From positions 1 through 64,000 of the forward strand of contig JAKSTP010000004.1 of NCBI GenBank assembly GCA_024402505.1: a stretch of 64,000 nucleotides of DNA, read 5' to 3'. The stretch comes from Treponema sp. (GTDB lineage: Bacteria; Spirochaetota; Spirochaetia; Treponematales; Treponemataceae). The position numbers and the translations under genes are program-made. Positions 1 through 7,019 of the stretch are shown piece by piece. The notes beneath the pieces were generated by a model that saw only the letters and a list, made by a program, of their open reading frames with translations, was not told where the DNA came from and ran no database searches. The number at the start of each line of letters is the position of its first letter. Position 1 is the first letter of the stretch.

Positions 1-52
1 CTGCGGCCTCCGGGTTATGAGCCCGACGAGCTGCCAACTGCTCTACCCCGCG
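1..52 (-). tRNA. initiator tRNA-Met (CAT), 5' part only
   Basis: Read on the minus strand, the gene begins CGCGGGG, continues through a D-arm with AGCAGTTGGCAGCTCG, and has an anticodon stem-loop of three G-C pairs (GGG/CCC) around CTCATAA. The anticodon CAT is at 17-19. Three stacked G-C pairs next to the anticodon loop and the unpaired first C are hallmarks of bacterial initiator tRNA. The variable loop and T arm run off the left edge of the window. Confidence 0.93.
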
Positions 53-107
53 TCGCAATGTTGAAATAATATACACCCTTAACCCAAAATAGTCAAGGGT
101 TATTTTA

Positions 108-425
108 TTATTTGGCTTTTGTTACAACTACCGAGTTGTCGGCGTTTGAATATGGTGCAGGAATGTATTTGTCGGCATTCCAATCGTTTTCCCATTTGTA
201 TCCGTCCAAAAGGTAGCGGAACTGGTATTCTTTGTCTGCATCCAGTTCAATTTTTACCGAGAAAGAACCATCTTTGGCCTGTTTCAGTGGTGTGTCTGTG
301 CTGCTCCAGCTGTTGAAATCGCCGGCAATATTGATTTTTGAGGCACCCTGTGCTGCTTCAGGTGATACAGTAAAAGTTACATTACATTTTTTCTTATCTT
401 TGGAAAAAGTTTTCTTAAGTGACAT
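108..425 (-). CDS. CBM48 / glycogen-recognition domain protein
   Basis: This small 105-residue cytosolic protein is essentially one carbohydrate-binding module of the CBM48 (isoamylase N-terminal / AMPK glycogen-binding) type. After a basic N-terminus, residues about 14-100 contain the family pattern: a VTFTVSPEAA strand, then AGDFNSWS, then the YQFRYLLDGYKWENDW core and a final strand VVVTK. No catalytic domain is attached, so it probably binds glycogen or starch or acts as a partner of a glycogen enzyme; that role is inference. The SD AAGAGG lies about 8 nt before the ATG. It is a single-gene unit with its own promoter at 482-510. Confidence 0.82.
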   Translation of the reverse strand: MSLKKTFSKDKKKCNVTFTVSPEAAQGASKINIAGDFNSWSSTDTPLKQAKDGSFSVKIELDADKEYQFRYLLDGYKWENDWNADKYIPAPYSNADNSVVVTKAK

Positions 426-481
426 AAAACACCTCTTCTTAAATCGTTTAAAATCTCTAAAATCTTTACTGAATTAAGGGT

Positions 482-510
482 ATTATACTAGATAAATTTC
501 CTATTGTCCA
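482..510 (-). promoter_or_regulatory. sigma70-type promoter of the CBM48 gene
   Basis: On the minus strand there is TGGACA (505-510), a 17-nt spacer and a perfect TATAAT (482-487). It would give a leader of about 50 nt before the ATG at 425. The rest of 426-571 is AT-rich and shows nothing else. Confidence 0.7.
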
Positions 511-571
511 TAAAATTTTTATTATTTTTTCACGTGATTGCAAAAGATTCAGTTTTATTAAAGAAATCTGC

Positions 572-1621
572 CTACCAAAAGCCAATAAGCTTCTGCATCA
601 AAAGACTTGTAACGGTAATTCCGGCCCAGCAGCATAATCCCAAAAGGAGAGGTTTTCCGCCGGTTTTTACCAGTTTAATCACGTTAGTATTCAAACCGAT
701 TGCAGCCATAGCCATGATGATCATAAACTTACTTACATTTTTCAAAAATCCGAATGCAGTTTTAAAGAAATCAAGGACATCTCCGGCTGGTACAAACTGA
801 TAAACCAGTGTTGTAATAAGGGAAGCCAGAATAAAGTACAGTATGAAAAATGGGAAAATCTTTTTAAGGCTGAAAGTTGATTTTACATCTTCTGAACCGG
901 CTTCTTTCTTCTGTTTACGTGTCTGAACTAAAGCCAGCACCAGTGTAATAGGAATAATTGCCAGTGTTCGTGTAAGTTTTACAGTTACAGCTTTATCAAG
1001 AGTTTCACTTCCCAGGTTAAAAAGGTTGTCCCAGGTAGATGCACAGGCTGTTACAGAAGATGTGTCATTTACCGCAGTTCCCGCAAAAATCCCGAAAGCT
1101 TCTCCTGTGTCTGTTGCAAACCCCAAAATACGGCCAAAACTTGGGAAGATAAGGGCTGCCAGTACATTGAAAAAGAAGATTACGCTGATTGCCTGAGCTA
1201 CTTCTTCATCATCTGCCTGAATAACAGGGGCAGTTGCGGCAATGGCAGATCCACCGCAAATTGATGAACCTACGCCTACCAAAGTGGCAATTTTTCCCGG
1301 CATCTTAAAAGCCTTGCTCAAAAGGAAGGCCATAATCAGGGAAACTGAAATTGTAGAAAGGATGATTGGAAGTGACTGGGCGCCGGTTTTTGCCACAACA
1401 CCCAGGTTCATTCCGAATCCCAGAAGAATAACTGACCACTGAAGAACCTTTTTGGAAGTAAACTTAAGTCCCTTGTCAAAAGGTGCCTTGTTTTTAAGAA
1501 ACAGCGTAATAATCATTCCAAGAACAATGGCGATTACCGGTCCACCAATTACAGGAAAGGCTTTTCCAAGAAACCAGGATGGCACTGCAATACCAAGACT
1601 AAGCAGAATTCCAAAAATCAT
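572..1621 (-). CDS. YeiH/UPF0324 family putative sulfate exporter
   Basis: This 349-residue polytopic inner-membrane protein has about ten hydrophobic segments spread over its whole length. It carries the family signatures GFGMNLG near residue 75, GVGSSICGGSAIAATAPVI near 117-135, and the C-terminal MAAIGLNTNVIKL. The family is annotated as a putative sulfate exporter; the substrate is poorly established. It follows mscL by 31 nt in the same direction and has its own SD (TGGAG) before the ATG, so the two may be cotranscribed. The length is normal for the family. Confidence 0.85.
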   Translation of the reverse strand: MIFGILLSLGIAVPSWFLGKAFPVIGGPVIAIVLGMIITLFLKNKAPFDKGLKFTSKKVLQWSVILLGFGMNLGVVAKTGAQSLPIILSTISVSLIMAFLLSKAFKMPGKIATLVGVGSSICGGSAIAATAPVIQADDEEVAQAISVIFFFNVLAALIFPSFGRILGFATDTGEAFGIFAGTAVNDTSSVTACASTWDNLFNLGSETLDKAVTVKLTRTLAIIPITLVLALVQTRKQKKEAGSEDVKSTFSLKKIFPFFILYFILASLITTLVYQFVPAGDVLDFFKTAFGFLKNVSKFMIIMAMAAIGLNTNVIKLVKTGGKPLLLGLCCWAGITVTSLLMQKLIGFW

Positions 1622-1652
1622 AAGTTCACTCCAGGTTTAGTATTTCAAAAGA

Positions 1653-2072
1653 TTAGCGCTGTTTAAGCAGGTCGCGGATTTCTTCAAGAAGAACAGCTTC
1701 ATCAGATTTGATAACTGGGGCTGGTTCTTCAGGTTTTGCTTCTTCCTTCTTCTTGAATTTTTCAAAAAGGCGGATCACTGCAAAAATACAGATTGCAATA
1801 ATAAGGAAGTCTACAATAGTCTGAATGAAATTACCGTAAGCGATTTTTGATTCGCCGATAGTTACAGCCATTGAAGAAAAATCCAATCCACCAATGAGCA
1901 GTCCAATAAGAGGCATAACAATGTCATTTACAAGACTTGTTACGATCTTTCCAAATGCGCCACCAATGATAACGCCCACAGCCATATCAACAACGTTTCC
2001 ACGGGAAATAAACTTTTTAAATGCACCGAGCTCTTTTCCGGCAGCTCCAATTCCATCTTTAATACTAGCCAT
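1653..2072 (-). CDS. mscL: large-conductance mechanosensitive channel
   Basis: MscL is the homopentameric emergency channel that opens under membrane tension in hypo-osmotic shock. The 139-residue product has the amphipathic N-terminus ([22 protein letters not shown]), the pore helix TM1, a conserved DIVMPLIG loop, TM2 ([20 protein letters not shown]) and a charged cytoplasmic helical bundle ending in [12 protein letters not shown]. The SD GGAGG lies 6 nt before the ATG. A TATAAT at 2110-2115 on the minus strand could start transcription about 30 nt upstream; its -35 match is weak. Confidence 0.95.
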   Translation of the reverse strand: MASIKDGIGAAGKELGAFKKFISRGNVVDMAVGVIIGGAFGKIVTSLVNDIVMPLIGLLIGGLDFSSMAVTIGESKIAYGNFIQTIVDFLIIAICIFAVIRLFEKFKKKEEAKPEEPAPVIKSDEAVLLEEIRDLLKQR

Positions 2073-2157
2073 AATTTCCTCCGTAAGCAGGTATTATTTT
2101 ATAGTGTTGATTATAGCATAAGGCCTCGCTTTAAGAAAATAGTTTAAGGTTTTCAGA

Positions 2158-2380
2158 TTATTTGGAAAGATTAAGCTCTTCGTAGCGCCAGTCAGAAAGG
2201 TCAGTTTCCAGGCAGGACCAGCATACATAATCATTCTGGCAGTAAACATCGCCATTGAATTTGTCATGGCTGCCGTAAATATAAAGACGACCGTTGAAAA
2301 CCCGTGGTTCACCGTCTGGAATATATTCATAACTTGGAAGATAAGGATTAATTACCTGGTTTTGAAAAAAAACTATGGAA
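2158..2380 (-). pseudogene. GH43 glycoside hydrolase N-terminal remnant
   Basis: In one frame of the minus strand, directly after the J-domain gene, the sequence reads FQNQVINPYLPSYEYIPDGE, then PRVFNGRLYIYGSHDKFNG, DVYCQNDYVCWSC and ends LSDWRYEELNLSK followed by TAA (2158-2160). This is the characteristic N-terminal blade of family 43 arabinosidases/xylosidases, including the INPYLP, PDGEP and YGSHD patterns. No in-frame ATG, GTG or TTG with an SD precedes it, and the remaining roughly 250-450 residues are missing. It is therefore a short relic, not a gene. It fills what would otherwise be a 300-base gap. Confidence 0.75.
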
Positions 2381-2386
2381 ATTGGA

Positions 2387-2974
2387 TTAGGAAATGGCCA
2401 GGCCTTTTCCGTCAGAAGCTGTCAAACTTCTTGCTAAATTGTTTACAGCATCCTGAGTCATTTTCAATTCAAAATCTGTACTGCTTAAAATAACCGGGTC
2501 CTTACAATTTTTAAGGATAAATTTATAACATTTAATTGCGTTCCAGTAATGCTGCATTACTTCCAGAGAATTCTGATCTATTGCTTTGCGGTCCATGTAA
2601 TTCAGATGATGGAAGTGCAGCATTTCGTGGCCGGTGTGATATTCATTACGGGCAACCTTATACAAATAATCAAAGTAATTCGCACATTTGTAAACGTAGT
2701 CTTTCCCATCAAAGCCTTTTCTGGTAAAAGTGTACACTTTACTTTTTGATTGAGGTTCAGTTTCTATTTCTGTTTCTTTTGTTTTAGTTTTACCAGCAGC
2801 ATAAACTTTATTAATAAGAAGAATGTAATCATTGTATAGTCCTTTGTCTTGTTCTGGTGCATGATCCGGATGATAAGTTTTTATGAGACGTCGATATTCT
2901 TTTTTAGCGCTTTCATGATCGTCATTGTTTTTGAGAAAATCTATAAATGTCTGCAAATCTTCTTTGAAAGACAT
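2387..2974 (-). CDS. J-domain protein (DnaJ-like co-chaperone)
   Basis: The 195-residue protein starts with a J domain: a helical segment at residues 1-25, KKEYRRLIKTYHPDHAP with the essential HPD motif near residue 36, and a helix III/IV region. No G/F, zinc-finger or substrate-binding domain follows; the C-terminal half is a charged linker and a novel helical region. It should stimulate a DnaK-type Hsp70, but its client is unknown. I chose the ATG at 2974 rather than the TTG 18 nt upstream because a perfect TATAAT (2981-2986) ends 6 nt before this ATG, which fits a leaderless transcript. No SD is present. Confidence 0.75.
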   Translation of the reverse strand: MSFKEDLQTFIDFLKNNDDHESAKKEYRRLIKTYHPDHAPEQDKGLYNDYILLINKVYAAGKTKTKETEIETEPQSKSKVYTFTRKGFDGKDYVYKCANYFDYLYKVARNEYHTGHEMLHFHHLNYMDRKAIDQNSLEVMQHYWNAIKCYKFILKNCKDPVILSSTDFELKMTQDAVNNLARSLTASDGKGLAIS

Positions 2975-2980
2975 AGGAAA

Positions 2981-3013
2981 ATTATACAACAACTAGGTAA
3001 ATGATTGTATATT
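2981..3013. promoter_or_regulatory. divergent leaderless-type promoters (J-domain gene / sfsA)
   Basis: On the minus strand TATAAT occupies 2981-2986, 6 nt before the J-domain ATG. On the plus strand TATATT occupies 3008-3013, 7 nt before the sfsA ATG. Both would place the transcription start at or within a base or two of the start codon. Neither gene has a Shine-Dalgarno. The -35 matches are weak. Confidence 0.55.
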
Positions 3014-3020
3014 ATTAAAT

Positions 3021-3528
3021 ATGCAGTACGAAAAAACAGTTTCTGGAATTTTTATAGATCGTCCAAACCGATTTATTGCCCATGTGGAAATTGACGGGGT
3101 GGTTGAAACTGTCCACGTAAAAAATACCGGCCGTTGTAAGGAACTGCTGGTGCCGGGGTGTAAAGTTATTCTGGAGGATTTCCGCAGTCGGCCAGGTTTT
3201 GAAAATCGTAAAACCAAGTTTGATTTAATTTCGGTTTATAAAATAACCGACGGGCATGAAAACAATCCTCTTTTAATCAACATGGACAGCCAGCTGCCTA
3301 ATAAAGTAGTTATGGAATGGCTGCAGAATTTACCGGCGGAACGGGCCTACAGTTTTATAAAACCGGAGTTTACTTACGGTAATTCCAGGGTGGACTTTTA
3401 CATGGAAAATGAAGCTTCTGGCGGAGTACAAAAGTATCTGATGGAAGTAAAAGGCTGCACTTTGGAACGGGGTGGAAGTGCTGTATCTTCAGTGTGATGT
3501 AAAAGAAGATGAAGTAGTTATCATCTGA
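3021..3528 (+). pseudogene. sfsA: sfsA with internal deletion and frameshift
   Basis: The N-terminal 150 residues match SfsA (sugar fermentation stimulation / nuclease-fold family): RPNRFIAHVEIDG, the VHVKNTGRCKELL motif, RKTKFDLISVY, VDFYMENE and the catalytic-region EVKGCTLER. SfsA is normally about 230-240 residues, but the frame stops after GGSAVSSV at 3497. In the +2 frame the sequence resumes as VLYLQCDVKEDEVVII and a stop at 3526-3528, which matches the SfsA C-terminus. About 65 codons between ERGG and this tail are missing. The junction lies near 3470-3480 at a GGTGGAAGTG stretch. It is probably non-functional. Confidence 0.8.
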
Positions 3529-3543
3529 TTTTTGATGATACTG

Positions 3544-4536
3544 CTAGAATCCCAGTTCGCGGATTTTTTCAACGAGATTTCTTCCGTAAACTTCGGTACC
3601 CAGCTGATTTGGATGAAGATTATCCAAAAAATATTCAGGCAGATGAGGTACCATTTTAAATCCATCAACCACCTTTATATTTGGATATTTTGCAAGAATT
3701 TCTTTTAATTTATCTGCAAATTTTACAAGAGTTGGAACGCCCTCCAGATTGTCCCCACGCCACAGCGGAGTGATTACTAAAGTTGGAATATCTTTTCCGT
3801 AAATTTCAAAAAGACGAGGATAATATTCTTCAATATCCTTCATAGTTTCGGTGCCGTACTGATTTGTACCAAGGGCAACAATCAATTTTGAAGGCTTGTA
3901 ACCAGGCATTGGCATTAGCGATTTTTTGTCGTAAATGTAGCCGCCAATTCCCTGATTAATAATGTCATAGTTCAAAAGACGGTTTGCAACAGAAACATAA
4001 GTCTGTGATGAACGCAAAGGACCATAGCCTTGAGTGATGGAATCTCCAAGCCACAAAACCTTTTCATTTTTCTTTGCAGGAACATATTCCCCGTCAATCT
4101 GGAAATTTTTAATTCCTACAGTTGCATCTGCAGGCAGGTAAATCACTACATCTTTTTTGCCATCTTTACTGCCGTAAATTCCATCAAGGCCAGCTGTCAA
4201 ATCAAAAGAAACAGTACCTTCCTCTTTTAAATCCTTTACATAAAAAATCTGGGTGATAAGACCGTCAACGCAAAGTTCAAAAGAGTCTTCAGAACCTTTC
4301 CAAGAGAATTTATAATCCAAAGAGATTTTTTTAGCATCAGTTTTGATTTCTATTGTTTTTGAAGTTGAAGCAGTGCAGCGTTCGTACCAGAACTCAAAAG
4401 CATCTTTAAAGTAAGCAATCTGATCAGTAGTATTCTGAAAAGACTGTAAATATCCGTCTTGGGTTTCGCTGAAATTGTAAGCACCAAAATAGATTTTCTG
4501 TAATTCATTGTTTGAAAGTTTCATATTTTTCTCCAT
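3544..4536 (-). CDS. SGNH/GDSL-type hydrolase (carbohydrate esterase-like)
   Basis: The 330-residue protein has no signal peptide. Residues 1-155 form a beta-rich N-terminal domain, as in CE2-like or two-domain SGNH esterases. The SGNH domain follows, with block I WLGDSITQG near residue 163 (nucleophile Ser), block II GIGG near 198, block III as LGTNQYG near 221 and block V DNLHPN near 306 (catalytic Asp/His). The usual GxND block III has Gln in place of Asp. The likely reaction is deacetylation or deacylation of sugars; the substrate is unknown. An SD AAGGAG precedes this ATG; a second ATG 12 nt downstream (MKLSNNE) also has an SD, so the start is uncertain by four codons. Confidence 0.8.
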   Translation of the reverse strand: MEKNMKLSNNELQKIYFGAYNFSETQDGYLQSFQNTTDQIAYFKDAFEFWYERCTASTSKTIEIKTDAKKISLDYKFSWKGSEDSFELCVDGLITQIFYVKDLKEEGTVSFDLTAGLDGIYGSKDGKKDVVIYLPADATVGIKNFQIDGEYVPAKKNEKVLWLGDSITQGYGPLRSSQTYVSVANRLLNYDIINQGIGGYIYDKKSLMPMPGYKPSKLIVALGTNQYGTETMKDIEEYYPRLFEIYGKDIPTLVITPLWRGDNLEGVPTLVKFADKLKEILAKYPNIKVVDGFKMVPHLPEYFLDNLHPNQLGTEVYGRNLVEKIRELGF

Positions 4537-4707
4537 TATCCATTCTCCTTGAGGAATGCTTCATTAACATTTTATAAAGATTTATTACAAACGTTAAGTT
4601 AAAATTCAGAAAATATTGATGGCCCTGAATACTGGCTTGGATGGGTTTTAAAATGCAATTTTTATGAAATTATGGAAATTGATTTAGAGGATCAGGAATA
4701 AAAAAAA

Positions 4708-4821
4708 GGATGTCCAATAAGTTTGCATTACGGTGGTTGAGTTTATCGAAACCACCATATTAGTGTAGCAGTCATTTCGACGAGCGCAATGAGCGCTACA
4801 CTCATTACTTTTGGGACATCC
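4708..4821. repeat. nested palindromes inserted inside a terminator hairpin
   Basis: The outer arms GGATGTCC (4708-4715) and GGACATCC (4814-4821) pair, and a run of seven T follows on the minus strand, as in an intrinsic terminator for the lipoprotein cassette at 4843. The loop holds two further palindromes. One is GGTGGTT...AACCACC-type at 4732-4756, related to the hairpin at 54808-54837. The other has arms AGTGTAGC (4762-4769) and GCTACACT (4795-4802). This looks like REP-type elements inserted into a terminator loop. The stretch 4537-4700 shows no gene. Confidence 0.6.
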
Positions 4822-4842
4822 CCTTTGCTGTGCTAAGTGAGA

Positions 4843-5163
4843 CTAGTTGAAAGCCCGCACTGCACACACATAACAGCAGTTGCCGCAATCGTTGTAGATG
4901 AGCCAGTTCCCATCGCAGAAACCGAGGAAGTACGCGTCACCACCGAGGGAAGCGTACTTGGACGACGACCAGTAATAACTATTACCAAACTGAGAACCAC
5001 CGCACAATTCACTTACCGCATCAACTGTATCTTTTACTTTCCAGATTGCAAAAAGTTCTGCTATTGTTGGTAAATACCAGCCTGTGCTATATGTGTCAAG
5101 GTTTGTAGCTGTGTCGCTGTAATTCTTTGCAAAATAGAATGCCGGGTATTTGATGACAGGATT
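4843..5163 (-). pseudogene. start-less C-terminal cassette of a treponemal lipoprotein family
   Basis: The minus strand reads in frame from NPVIKYPAFYFAKNYS, through GWYLPTIAELFAIW and YYWSSSKYA, to CCYVCAVRAFN and a TAG (4843-4845). The same pattern (GWYFPTFAELNTIF, WYLSCS, VCTVKAFN) forms the C-terminus of the intact lipoprotein at 10981-12009. In-frame stops lie immediately upstream (TAA at 5164-5166) and there is no start codon. It is thus a 107-codon fragment of the domain, not an expressed gene. Its upstream boundary and its sequence past the stop codon are shared with the cassette at 6542-6619. Confidence 0.75.
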
Positions 5164-5194
5164 TTACTAAGTACTTTAGTTCATGGAAGAATAA

Positions 5195-5219
5195 TAAAAA
5201 AATGCAATTATTTATTGCA
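5195..5219 (-). terminator. intrinsic terminator of the DUF4143 ATPase gene
   Basis: On the minus strand TGCAAT (5214-5219) and ATTGCA (5203-5208) form a short hairpin that overlaps the stop codon and is followed by seven T. Confidence 0.6.
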
Positions 5220-6399
5220 AACTTAAATCATCCATCAGCAGAAAATCTTTCAGTTTAATATGACGGACAACACTTGTTGAATAATCAAGGTCGTCTGTTG
5301 TTATGAGAATTTTCTGGGAAAGATTATCCAGATTTGCAAATACACGGAATTCTCTTTCGTAAGCTTTTTCGTTCTGCACGCTGAATGCAACCTGAATAAA
5401 ATACTTTTTACCATCTTTTTCGGCTACAAAATCAACTTCACGGTCTGAATCATTAAAAACCTTAAGTTTGTAGTCCATATACAGCAGTTCGTTATAAACA
5501 ATGTTTTCAAGATTGTGATCCAGATCATAGCGGGAATCTGTACAACGAAGAGAATTTAATGCCACATCAGCGTTATAAATTTTGTGATAATAAGAAAGCT
5601 CGTTCTTTGTTCTTGTGGAAAAGGGTTTTATCATATCAATTCCGAAAGCTTCTTCTATATAATTGATATAATTTGAAACCGTGTGAACTGAACATTTTTC
5701 GTTATTGGAACTTAGAAAATCAGCAATGGACTTTGAAGAAATGATTCTGGAATTTGAACGAAAAACAAAATTGCATACACTTCTAAAAAGACTTTCCTTT
5801 TGAATGTTATATCTGACCATTATGTCGTTATGAATGATTGTCTCATCCAGATCGTAAAGATAATCTTTCATGGACTCCCCGTCAAATTCCAGCCTCTTTG
5901 GAAAACCACCCCACACAAGGTAATCTGTTATGGAAACGTCTTTATTCAATTCTTTTGCGTATTCAAGAATTTCCTTGTAAACAAAAGGCCTGATTCTAAA
6001 AGAAACGTAGCGGCCGCTTAATTCTTTTGTAAATTCTTTGGAAAGAAGTTTTGAGTTGGAACCGGTTATAAAAACAGAATTATTTTCCAGCCGAAGAGTT
6101 TTACATGCTTCCTGCCAGTTTTCAAGATTCTGGATTTCATCTAGAAAAATAAAACACTTACCATCTTTTTTGTGATCATCCACATAAGCTAAAAGAGCAT
6201 CAATATCCGGAATCTGATTTTTAATACGTCGATTTTCAAATTCTAAGAAGATTATATTATCGGTTTGGCGGGCTATTTCATCACGAACCTGCTGCAGAAC
6301 AATGGATTTACCACAACGGCGAATTCCTGTGATGATTTTAATTAAGTCGGATTCATAAAACGGCCGGATTTTTTTGATATATTTTTCTCTGAGTACCAT
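5212..6399 (-). CDS. AAA+ ATPase with DUF4143 domain
   Basis: The 395-residue protein has Walker A GIRRCGKS at about residues 25-32, Walker B FIFLDEIQN at about 83-91, and a sensor-like ITGSNSKLLS. A winged-helix region follows, then a C-terminal PD-(D/E)xK-like DUF4143 module with the signature EVDFVAEKDGKKYFIQVAF near residues 325-345. These ATPases are widespread, often multicopy and mobile in anaerobes; their function is not established. No SD is visible before the ATG. The upstream region carries repeated TGCAAGAT motifs. It lies between two broken lipoprotein cassettes. Confidence 0.85.
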   Translation of the reverse strand: MVLREKYIKKIRPFYESDLIKIITGIRRCGKSIVLQQVRDEIARQTDNIIFLEFENRRIKNQIPDIDALLAYVDDHKKDGKCFIFLDEIQNLENWQEACKTLRLENNSVFITGSNSKLLSKEFTKELSGRYVSFRIRPFVYKEILEYAKELNKDVSITDYLVWGGFPKRLEFDGESMKDYLYDLDETIIHNDIMVRYNIQKESLFRSVCNFVFRSNSRIISSKSIADFLSSNNEKCSVHTVSNYINYIEEAFGIDMIKPFSTRTKNELSYYHKIYNADVALNSLRCTDSRYDLDHNLENIVYNELLYMDYKLKVFNDSDREVDFVAEKDGKKYFIQVAFSVQNEKAYEREFRVFANLDNLSQKILITTDDLDYSTSVVRHIKLKDFLLMDDLSLQ

Positions 6400-6414
6400 A
6401 ATACATTTAATCTA

Positions 6415-6489
6415 CTGCAAGATTTGTGTAATTTCAAGTAAATTTTGCAGTACATTGCAAGATTTGTTATTTTTTAAGCAGATCTTGCA
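6415..6489. promoter_or_regulatory. three TGCAAGAT motifs upstream of the DUF4143 ATPase
   Basis: TGCAAGATTTGT occurs twice as a direct repeat (6415-6426 and 6455-6466, 40 bp apart). An inverted ATCTTGCA is at 6482-6489. The position directly upstream of the ATPase start suggests an operator, but no binding protein can be named. Confidence 0.35.
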
Positions 6490-6491
6490 AT

Positions 6492-6524
6492 AAAAAAAGG
6501 CCTTTACCTTTTGGCAAAGACCTT
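6492..6524 (-). terminator. intrinsic terminator of lipoprotein cassette 2
   Basis: AAGGTCTTTGCC and GGTAAAGGCCTT on the minus strand pair with two mismatches or wobbles and lead into seven T (6492-6498). It lies just past the stop of the cassette at 6542. Confidence 0.55.
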
Positions 6525-6541
6525 TGCTGTGCTAAGTGAGG

Positions 6542-6619
6542 CTAGTTGAAAGCGCGGATTGCACACACAGAACCGTTGGTGAATACGATGTCACCAACTT
6601 CTTTTGCATCTGCAGGATT
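6542..6619 (-). pseudogene. collapsed lipoprotein cassette (domain start joined to domain end)
   Basis: The minus strand reads TAA, then NPADAKEVGDIVFTNGS joined directly to VCAIRAFN and TAG (6542-6544). The first part matches the beginning of the shared lipoprotein domain (compare PGDFILKDKS in the intact gene at 10981-12009), and the last part its end (VCTVKAFN). The whole middle of the domain is missing. The sequence around and beyond the stop (CTTTCAACTAG then CTCACTTAGCACAGC) is nearly identical to that of the cassette at 4843, and both begin with TAAAATCCTG. Confidence 0.7.
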
Positions 6620-6660
6620 TTATAAAGTAATACAAGTGAATATAAATTGAAGTTTATATA

Positions 6661-6699
6661 TTGTTTACATTTCATATTATCTGATATACAATGTAAACA
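6661..6699 (+). promoter_or_regulatory. promoter/operator of the RelB-PIN operon
   Basis: A perfect 10-bp inverted repeat TGTTTACATT (6662-6671) / AATGTAAACA (6690-6699) flanks a promoter-like region with TATACA at 6685-6690. It lies 15 nt upstream of the antitoxin start. This is the arrangement expected for autorepression by the antitoxin or toxin-antitoxin complex. Confidence 0.65.
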
Positions 6700-6713
6700 T
6701 GTCAGGAGGTATT

Positions 6714-7019
6714 ATGAATAATAAGACTTTGACAGTTGCATTTCGCACAACTCCAGAAATTAAAAACAAAGCAGAAGCACTTTTTAACTCTTTAGGAATG
6801 AGTCTTTCTTCTGCAATTGATATGTTTCTCCATCAGGCAGTAAAAGAAAATCGATTCCCCTGTTCACTTGATTCAAAAATTGTTTCAGCCAAAATACAAG
6901 ATATGAGTTCAACCTATCCTGCAGGCTTTTTTGATTTATTCGGTTCCGTTCCAGATTTACAGATAGATGAACCAGAAGAACTGGATTTTAATTTAGATTC
7001 CAAACGGGAGTCTTTATGA
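6714..7019 (+). CDS. RelB/DinJ-type antitoxin
   Basis: The 101-residue protein has a ribbon-helix-helix N-terminus (TLTVAFRTTPEIKNKAEALFNSLGMSLSSAIDMFLHQAVKENRFP), typical of RelB/DinJ antitoxins that bind DNA and neutralise a partner RNase. The acidic C-terminal tail (DEPEELDFNLDS) is the expected toxin-wrapping segment. I chose the ATG at 6714 rather than 6699 because a full AGGAGG (6704-6709) lies 4 nt before it, and the 6699 codon is inside the operator. The stop overlaps the start of the PIN toxin gene by 4 nt. The RelB class is usually paired with RelE-type toxins, so the PIN partner is unusual. Confidence 0.85.
   Translation: MNNKTLTVAFRTTPEIKNKAEALFNSLGMSLSSAIDMFLHQAVKENRFPCSLDSKIVSAKIQDMSSTYPAGFFDLFGSVPDLQIDEPEELDFNLDSKRESL

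Noticed and set aside
2266-2493. Short plus-strand frame across the GH43 relic and the J-domain gene end
   Set aside because: The minus strand explains this DNA as a GH43 remnant and the end of the J-domain gene; the plus frame has no recognisable feature.
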